From the NCBI GenBank assembly GCA_030512335.1, contig JAULSU010000001.1:3968001-4032000 (forward strand): a DNA stretch of 64,000 nt, written 5' to 3'. Shown piece after piece: positions 56,957-64,000 of the stretch; within the stretch, counting starts at the first letter, position 1; every line of letters starts with the position of its first letter. Under the pieces are notes generated by a model, which searched no databases, was not told where the DNA came from, and saw only the letters and a list, made by a program, of their open reading frames with translations. Source of the DNA: Immersiella caudata (lineage: Eukaryota; Ascomycota; Sordariomycetes; Sordariales; Lasiosphaeriaceae). Both the position numbers and the translations under genes were made by a program.

Positions 56957-58138
56957 ATGGCCCACCTCGAAGCTCGGAAGCACATCTCCCCCGACTCTGG
57001 GTTCCCCATCACCCTGCATCCAAAGTTCAATCCCAAGATTGTAGCCCACGTTCCCCCGGAGCCCATCCGCAGCGAAATCACCCCCCTCCCGGACAGGGCT
57101 CTCTCCGCCGAGCCCTCCAAGTCCTCCCTCCTCTCCGTCGCCACCCGCACCGACCTCACCGAGTCCCTCGGCACCGTCCTTTCCAACATCCAACTCTCCA
57201 CCCTCACGCCCACCCAACTCGACGAACTCGCGCTCCTCGTCTCCGAGCGCGGCGTCGTCTTCTTCCGCAACCAAGACCTCACCACCGAGCAACAAGTCGT
57301 CCTCTTCGAACACTATGGCACGCTCGACCGTCATCCCGCGCAAAAGGACCAAAAGCACGTCATCATTCGCGGCTCCCGTGAAGACCACCGCGAGATCGCA
57401 AAGTACACACCTTGGCCATCCGGAGACTTCCACGCTGACACCTCCTTTGAGACCAACCCCCCTTCGTATTCCATGCTCCGAATGGAAGAGCATCCCGAAG
57501 TTGGCGGCGATACCGCATGGGTATCCACCTACGGCCTGTACGACGCCCTAAGCGAGGCGATGCGCCGGTTTGTGGACGGCTTGCACGCAGTACATACCTC
57601 CCGGCTGCAATACGATACGATTATCGACCTCTGGGGGGTGGGACCGAACCGGCCGCCGATCGATAGTCACCATCCTGCGGTGAGGACGCATCCGGTGACG
57701 GGGTTGAAGGCGTTGAATGTGAACCCGGGGTTTGTAACTGGGTTTGCCGAGCTAAAGAAGGTAGAGTCAGATAAGCTGTTGGATTTCTTCGCGTATCATA
57801 TCCATTCGGCGGATGATCATGCGGTCCGATGGAAATGGGAGGTCGGGAGCGTGGCGATGTGGGATAACAGGTGCACAAATCACCGGGTGATCCCAGGAAC
57901 CTACGAGGCGCCGCGGAGGGGAATTAGAACGACCGTATTCGGGGAGAAACGTAAGTGTTTCATTTTTGGGTTGAATTGGCTGAGTTGATTGAGCGTGTAC
58001 TGATGAGATGTGTGATTAGCATATTTTGACCCCAAGAGCGAAGGCCGTTTGGAGCGACAGCAAAGACACAAGGCGGAAAGTCCAAACTCTGCTGTTGAGA
58101 GAGTAAAGCTCGAGGACAATACTCCAACCCCTGCTTGA
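56957..58138 (+). CDS. TauD/TfdA-family 2-oxoglutarate dioxygenase (Jlp1-like)
   Basis: Exons 56957-57950 and 58020-58138 join to 370 residues. The iron facial triad is visible: His159 and Asp161 in DFHADTSFE, and distal His about 309 in DNRCTNHRV. The 2-oxoglutarate-binding Arg about 324 lies in RRGIRTTVFGEK. Conserved flanks include VVFFRNQDLTTEQQVVLFEHYGTLDRHP and LNVNPGFVTGF. The class converts sulfonates such as taurine to the aldehyde plus sulfite, using Fe(II), O2 and 2-oxoglutarate; yeast Jlp1 is the sulfonate member. The start was placed at ATCACCATGG (56957); an upstream in-frame ATG at 56846 would add 37 poorly conserved residues. The intron is 69 nt. Cytosolic. Confidence 0.93.
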
Positions 58139-58399
58139 ATGGTAGCCAGTCGCACGAGTTTCGGCAGCGCTGTCGGCAGTTGTTTTGGTGTTGGCTGCTG
58201 GAGTCAGTGCGCACGCTCCTAGCGAAGAGTACTGAGGCTCAAGCGGGAGGACGCGGCCCAGTGGCGCAGAATGCAAGGGCGGCAGAACCAAAACGGTTAC
58301 TCTGTATTATTTTAACTTCATCGTTACATTGGTATTCCGTCTATAATCCGCACAGATTTGTTGAAGAGATTGAAGAGATAGATGAGAAACACCAGTCGG

Positions 58400-59702
58400 T
58401 TAGTAGGACCCGTTTGTGATGACGAAATCCCTCTTCACTTCAATTCCCCTGTCGGCCCTCATGCTCGGCGAGGGAGGAATGCCACTCGCGATCTCGGTCT
58501 TCATTTCTGGTTGGAAGCCGAGATTCTGGGGGATATAGTGGTTCCTGCCCTGTTGGTGTCCGGACAGCCGGTGATCCGTCCGGACCCCCTTGCCCGAGTC
58601 GCTGCCTCCATGGAGCTCAATGTCCTCAGGGTAGACAATGCCCCTTTCGCTCGAGGTCTCCACGCTCTTCATGCGCCCAGCTCCGGAATAACCTGTCCCT
58701 GGTGTGCCGTCTCGGCCAGATGCGTGCTGCTTGTAGTAGCTGGTATTCTTGCTCGTGCCTATTGAGGGGACAAACTTGGCCAATAGTGGACGGAGGGTGG
58801 GCAGGCAAGCGCAGATAATACCGGAGCAAAGCTCGCTGATGGACCAGCATGAGGATTCTACGTTGTCCCAGGTGACGTCCGGGCTAAGCTTGAGGTACTG
58901 AATGCGGATGATGGAGATGGCGCACGTCTGCGAATCGTCGTGTCAGTCAAGGGTCACACAAACAAGCCGATCCGGTAAATACTCACAAAGAAACCCAAGC
59001 TAAAGATACCCAGCAGCATCAACTTTTGGGACTTCCTCAGGTTCAAGGCTCCCAAGGCGGGGAGGGGTGTGGCGAAGACAATGACATCGGTCAAGATGTT
59101 GCCTGCAGCGTTGATGTACCAAAACGGCAGGTTGGGAATGCAAGTCCCCTCAACTTCGGGCTTCCAGAACTTCTCGATGGGCGTGCATGTGAAGATTGTG
59201 ACGAGGAGTTGCGAGATAGACCAAAGGGCGACGAAGATCAAGGCGCCGGTGATGACCCTTCGCATCCTCTGTGTGGTCAGGATTCGGTAGTACTGGAGGA
59301 GGAAAGCGATCTTGATAGCGGTTAAGGAGCCATTGTATAGGACGATGGAAACATAGAAGGTCTAGTGGAGAGGTTAGCACGAATAAAGAAAACCCTCGGG
59401 GGTTGGGCGCCACATACCCTGAAGTACTTCCAGAGAAGACTGAGGTCGACAACCTGGATGTGTCGGCCTGCTCCGTAGAGGGTGTTGGAAGCAACCATAA
59501 TACCACTGCCGTAGGCCAGGATAAGAGCCAAAATCGCGGTCGCGTCATCGATACCAAACTGGCGAAGTATCACAGCTCTGGTATGAGTTCGTAGCCCCAC
59601 GGCGATGGAAGCCAGTGAGAGCACCACTGTGATGACGGCGATGGGAATATGGGCCCGCGACTCGTAGAGGGCCGGGTCTAGTGGCTCTTGAAGGGCCGAC
59701 AT
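58400..59702 (-). CDS. SAT4/rhodopsin-domain seven-helix membrane protein
   Basis: Exons 59702-59418, 59361-58987 and 58927-58400 join to 395 residues. Seven helices of the fungal rhodopsin (SAT4) domain are seen: IPIAVITVVLSLASIAVGLR, DDATAILALILAYGSGIMV, YVSIVLYNGSLTAIKIAFLLQYYRI, ITGALIFVALWSISQLLVTIFTCTPIEKFW, INAAGNILTDVIVFATPLPAL, KLMLLGIFSLGFF and ISELCSGIICACLPTLRPLL. Motifs DD at the start of helix 2 and the C-P/W in loop 4-5 are typical. The ~130-residue cytosolic tail is Ser/Gly-rich. Relatives include PTH11-like receptors and cluster-encoded membrane proteins; ligand unknown. Its 3' end converges on the dioxygenase gene, ~260 bp away. Confidence 0.9.
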
Positions 59703-61926
59703 GTTGGCGAGCTGGCGAACGACTGATATCGAGAGGGCAGCAACAACGGTACCACCTCCGCAAAGCCGGAGGGTGGGAACGTGGGTGCCATGATAATATA
59801 GCAGGTCCGGGCAACGGGCAGTAGATCGACCAAGACGGCTTCGGGTGGGTGCTGCTCGGTTGGGGGTTAGGAAGGGCCCGTGGGCGATGGCACCTGAGGT
59901 GGCGGGGAGAAAACCATGAGGAAAGGCACCCTAGCGGGAAGTGGGGAGTGTCGAGACCGGTACGGTATGGGAGTGCGCCTACGCTAACTCAAGTCGAGTC
60001 GGAGGGCCGTCCGAGGGAAGAGGCCTGCCCAGCGAGCAGTTGACGATCAATGGCGAACATCACCTGGTACGGATGATTCCCCAGACTCGACTTTGCAGCC
60101 TCGCAAGGAGGGTGGCCGGGGCACGTGTGGCGGGGGACGCATGCAGGTCGCTGTGCTGCGCCAGTGACTGCATTTGCGGTTTGGTGTGGTTTGGTTCCTG
60201 TGCCCCCCAAACACTGGCGAGGTCTTCAATTCAAGACCGATTAGGAAGGGGCGAACCAAAAGCTGCTGGTGATCAGTGGAAAAGGCTCGATGGGGCGCTG
60301 CACGTTGTCGGCGAAATCCTTGCAATGCTGGAAAAGATCTCGACGACACGGCGTGTTCGTGTAAACTCTGGCGGGCACGAGAGCTGTAGAAGAGTGTAGT
60401 AGAGATCATGCAGGTCGTTGGTCTGTGAGCTGTCGCGAACCGGGAAAGAGGGCAGCGAGGAGAGCAACGTCACTAACTTCACTGTCCGTGCCCTCGGGCC
60501 CACCACCAACGGGAGCCAAACAGAATGGAACAAAAACCGAACAAGAAGCGCGCTAGTAACAGTGTGGGATCCTTCCAACAAGCGAACTGAGGCCTGGCAG
60601 TCAAATCTTTTTATTACGCATTTGTGCGCCCATCCCACGTCTTGCGCTTACTCCTTCGAAGTCAAAGCTTTGCAGAAGTTTCTTGGCTATCTATCTCCCC
60701 TTCATGTTCAGCCCCCAATGTTGCGCGTAGAAAAAGCTGGAGATGTGATACATGACATCACATGCCCAAGATGTGCGATCGAGTTTGGCAGGGATGCCCA
60801 AAACGGCCCTCAGCACCCACCATGGCACCGTCCGCCCTACAGCCCAACGTTCTTGACTCCGCTGCGGAGTGAAGGCGCCGGTGCGGTACCGACGTCGTGT
60901 TGACTTGGCTTGTCGCTGGACTGTCTTGTCGTTTCTGTCTCGGTGCCCAGGTTGGCGACCCGAAGTTTTTTGTTTGCCTTGTTTCCTGCTGAATTTCACA
61001 CCGCCCCTCGGTTCTCAGGCTCAGCTACGCGAGCACGGACTAATCAATATCCCACGTTCCACGGCTGCGAACTCGAGGTCCGAGACACTAGTCTTGTCTC
61101 ACGCTTTCCCTCGGTTCGCCATATCTCCCACCCTTCAACGAAGCAGGGGTCGCCCGATGGGGCTTGGCAGACAGATCTTGGCAGGCAAATCAAGCTTCCA
61201 CGAACTGAGGGCCGAGCAACTAGCCGACGACAATGTCTCCACCGGGGCACCTTCACACTCAGTTTCCGGCCATGCCCATCCACAATCAGCTGCTTATCAC
61301 GTCCGGCGACGTGCTGACGCACTCATGTCTTGCAAAACGATCCGCGGTGCTGGGTATGTGACAGTCGGAAATGGGGAGATGAGGGAAGGAAAAGGGGCAA
61401 CATAGACGTTAAAAGATTGCTGAGAGATGAACCCCATTCCTCCTCACCTCCTATGACGATGTTCTTCCCGAAATTGGTGTTCTCGTGGGTCTGCCCCCTC
61501 GGATCTCCTAGACTGCTACGAGTGGTTCGAGCCACCCCGATTGTGACTGCTGTCGGGTGGTGACGCGCTGTCGCTTCTCCGAAAAGGCGCGGTGTCATTT
61601 GCGTCCTCGGGCGTGTTTTGGGCAATGGGCTGCTCCGAGCTGCCGTGACTGCAGTAGTCACCATTCCTACCATTCTACGCACTTCTCAGCTCAGGAGCAT
61701 GGCACGCGCAGCCGTTCCGTTCGTAGTCTAGTCGCCGCTGTAACACGGTCTGTGGGCTCATGTAGAATACGGTAAAGCTGATGGCCCCCACCGGGAAAGT
61801 CTGATGGCAGTGAGTGCTTCGGGACCACCGCGTACAACTCGATAGAGGTAGAATTCAACAAAATAATGCCAAGTACCAATAAAGATCGAGGTTTGTCACC
61901 TGATTTCCCATAACATCATGAGCTGG
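59703..61926. other. Long intergenic region, nothing recognised
   Basis: About 2.2 kb between the SAT4-type gene start and the 3' end of the oxidoreductase gene. No supported gene on either strand. It includes the promoter of the SAT4-type gene at its left. Confidence 0.45.
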
Positions 61927-62999
61927 CTACCTAGGCTCAGACTGGAGCTGGGCTACGAGGCCTCCGGCGGCCAGCGCACCCATCGACAAAGCGTTAACAA
62001 CGGCCGGAATGGGCGAAGCACAATCCCCCACGGCGAAAACGCCTTTTACGCCTGTCTCGTAGAACGGCGGTGTCACCTTGATGACGCCCATGTCAGTGAG
62101 CTCAAGCCCGAGTTGTGTAACAAAAGGTCCGTTGACCTTGCCCCTGGGTTTGTTGACCTGCGCGTTTGGTTAGATTAGCGATTCTCTTGTACCCGCACTG
62201 TTAACGTTATCGGGGTACTAACCAGAAACCGTTCCGTCATCTGCGCTCCGTCTTCCAAATATACCGTCACCCCTGACCCATCGTTCTTGTCCAGCCGGAC
62301 CAACTTTCGTCCCTCAATCTCAATATCTTCCTTCCCAGCTGAAACGGTCAACTCTCGACCAAACTCCCTGTCGCCATTCGTATAGATCTTGACCTCCTCG
62401 CTCAATCGTTTCGCCATGCGGGCCATATGCAGCGCAATTCCCGCGTTCGATACGTCCCCGCCCACAAGCACTCCAGCCGACCTGGCTCCTCGGTCTTCAT
62501 ACCCATCGCAAAACAGGCAATGATACCTATCAGATCCTGCATGTCAGCTGCATTCCTTACAAGCGTTACGACAGAAGAAAATGGAAATCACTCACACGCC
62601 CCTCCCCCAAAGCTTCTCGTAACCCGGGATCATCGCCTCCATGTCTTCCACCAAATCCTTCACTCCAACCGCCAACACCACCTTCCTCCCCTTCCACAGC
62701 CTCCCCTTCTCATCCTCCGCCTCAAACGCCCCGCCCTCAAGTTTCTTCACTGCTTTAACGGTGACATCCTCGATCCTGACGGTGTCATATCGCGCGAAAA
62801 GATCCTCCCGGGCCTTTGCGCGAAATTCGGCCGGGTCACGATGGTCCCAAGTAGGCACGTTATGCATGTGCTTGGTGCGGGCGTTGCGGTACACGCCTGA
62901 GTCGAAGAGAAGGGTTGTGTGGAGTTGGCGAGCGAGGGCCGTCGCGGTCGAGAGACCTGCGGGGCCGGAACCGATGATGAGGACGTCGTAGAGTGTCAT
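61927..62999 (-). CDS. Thioredoxin-reductase-like FAD oxidoreductase (GliT family)
   Basis: Exons 62999-62596, 62526-62223 and 62157-61927 join to 312 residues. An N-terminal FAD Rossmann motif (DVLIIGSGPAGLSTATALA, 5-23) is followed by VVLAVGVKD, a redox pair Cys138-Leu-Phe-Cys141 (YHCLFCDGYEDRG), the NAD(P) motif VLVGGDVSNAGIALHMA, and the C-terminal GVFAVGDCASPIPAVVNALSMGALAA. This is the class II pyridine-nucleotide disulfide oxidoreductase fold. The CLFC centre resembles fungal dithiol oxidases of the GliT/HlmI type more than true thioredoxin reductase (CATC). No dithiolopyrrolone or gliotoxin cluster genes are seen nearby. Inverted GTCTCC/GGAGAC repeats lie 190-330 bp upstream. Confidence 0.9.
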
Positions 63000-63727
63000 T
63001 GGAACGTTTTGACGTCTGTATTTTGAAAAGTGTTTTTGGAAGAGGTTAATTGCTTGATGCGGAGAGTTTGGTGGCTGGAGTCAGTCAAGATGTTGGGGAC
63101 TTTTGATGTTTTATCTGGGATTCCGGAGACATTCCCAGCCTACCTGGAACCTGGTTAGGTATGTACCTTAGGTTGGTAATTAGATCAAGGAAAGTCTCCT
63201 GGTCGTCATCACGGAGACTTCCCCTGCAAGTCTAGGTAGTTATAGGGGATCGTCCAATCAAAAGTCTCCGACCTGCACAGCGGAGACATTAAACTGGTTG
63301 TTTGATTGGTTGGAGACTTTCAGGAGAAGCTGATGAAAAAATAGTATCGTCATTCCTTCTGCTGAAAACTTGTCTTGATCTCGTCGCATCGCAACAAAAC
63401 TGTCTTCGGGCAAACGGCACGTGGACTTGTGGTTTCCCCTCAACTGTTCTGGAAACCTTTCTCGGGAAGTAAAAGGTCTGCATAAACACCCAATACCTAG
63501 GGTGGGTATAAATGGGATGGCGGCCCGCTTCCGGAATGCCTCGAGAAGTCGCGGGATTATTACCAGTCAGCAGCAGACGCAGTGTTGTACCGTTTGCTTG
63601 CTTGCTACCGTGAATTAGCTGAATCATATTCTTCCAAATTCGCCTTGCCTTGAGACCGTCCACGCCGATAACGTTAGCTATGCCAGTCGTCTCGCCGCGC
63701 AGTTGGAGACTTTACTCCGACAACCCC
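63000..63727. promoter_or_regulatory. Oxidoreductase promoter region
   Basis: A 730-bp gap between the oxidoreductase start and the stop of the next minus-strand gene. Its distal half carries the GTCTCC inverted repeats listed separately. Confidence 0.4.
63192..63320. repeat. GTCTCC/GGAGAC inverted-repeat cluster
   Basis: Two dyads are present: AAGTCTCC (63192-63199) with GGAGACTT (63213-63220), an 8-bp perfect stem with a 13-bp spacer; and GTCTCC (63264-63269) with GGAGAC (63282-63287), a 12-bp spacer. A fifth copy GGAGACTTT lies at about 63312-63320. The direct and inverted hexamers flanked by AAA/TTT suggest operator sites or a small foldback remnant. Confidence 0.5.
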
Positions 63728-64000
63728 TTAGTCCCTCTCGATGCCGGCAATATCGTTCTCATACCCTGTAACCATCTTGTACCCAACCTTCGCCGCCTCG
63801 TGAAACCCCGCTGCCATATCCTTCCTCCCCAACTCCTCGTTCGCCTGCGCGAGCCTCCTCAGCGCCGCGACAACATGAATCGTCATCAACGGATGCCTCG
63901 ACGGCCCCTCCCACAACTCCCTAGGATCCCACTCCGCCCACTCATCCAGCGGCACATCATACCCAAAGTTCTTCACCACCCTCGCACCATACTTTAGCAC
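63728..64000 (-). CDS. Unrecognised protein, C-terminal fragment
   Basis: The minus-strand gene enters from the right edge and stops at 63728, so only about 90 C-terminal residues are visible. They read KYGARVVKNFGYDVPLDEWAEWD, PRELWEGPSRHPLMTIHVVAALRR, LAQANEELGRKDMAAGFHEAAKVGY. The composition (mixed charge, helical, TPR-like Ala/Leu spacing) is that of a real coding sequence. I do not recognise the family and cannot say whether introns precede it. The N-terminus lies outside the window. Confidence 0.6.
   Translation of the reverse strand: MLKYGARVVKNFGYDVPLDEWAEWDPRELWEGPSRHPLMTIHVVAALRRLAQANEELGRKDMAAGFHEAAKVGYKMVTGYENDIAGIERD

Overview
The window is nuclear DNA of a filamentous ascomycete, most probably a Sordariomycete. 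Genes are broken by short spliceosomal introns (about 50-70 nt, GT..AG with CTRAC-like branch sites). Intergenic gaps of 1-3 kb, intron-bearing nuclear tRNAs and fungal-specific families (DUF3433, DUF3712, SAT4/PTH11-type receptors, Zn2Cys6 factors, Dal5-family transporters) point the same way. All gene models were read by eye from splice signals and reading-frame continuity. Species cannot be told from the sequence.

Left and central part (1-36 kb), mostly housekeeping: a membrane-protein gene cut by the left edge that carries an in-frame TAG; a large DUF3433 membrane protein; ribosomal protein eL42; an intron-containing tRNA-Arg; a secreted Cu-only superoxide dismutase convergent with a metallo-beta-lactamase-fold enzyme; a decayed Zn2Cys6 transcription factor; proteasome ATPase RPT4; glutamine:fructose-6-phosphate amidotransferase GFA1 (first step of chitin/UDP-GlcNAc supply) with a 5-nt first coding exon; proteasome beta7 (PRE4) divergent from an HCNGP/SAP30BP-like protein; an intron-containing elongator tRNA-Met; a DUF3712 membrane protein; a flavocytochrome b2-like 2-hydroxyacid dehydrogenase ending in a peroxisomal targeting tripeptide; an SGNH hydrolase; COP9 signalosome subunit 4; and a WrbA-type quinone reductase.

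Middle part (37-49 kb), more accessory: an MCT-type MFS transporter, then an island of broken coding sequence at 41.9-44.9 kb. It holds a coiled-coil gene relic with several TAG stops, a short unrecognised coding stretch and a frameshifted, internally deleted fungal Hsp70-like relic. A single-pass membrane protein with two PPxY motifs and a 260-bp foldback/MITE-like element follow.

Right part (49.5-64 kb), catabolic and transport genes: an RraA-fold aldolase-like enzyme, a single-pass surface protein and an MFS transporter. Then comes a divergent pair made of an AstA/Soa1-type (Dal5-family) sulfur-compound transporter and a TauD/Jlp1-type 2-oxoglutarate dioxygenase, which together look like a sulfonate uptake and desulfonation module. 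A SAT4-type seven-helix receptor-like protein, a GliT-like pyridine-nucleotide disulfide oxidoreductase with inverted-repeat elements upstream, and the 3' end of an unrecognised gene complete the window.
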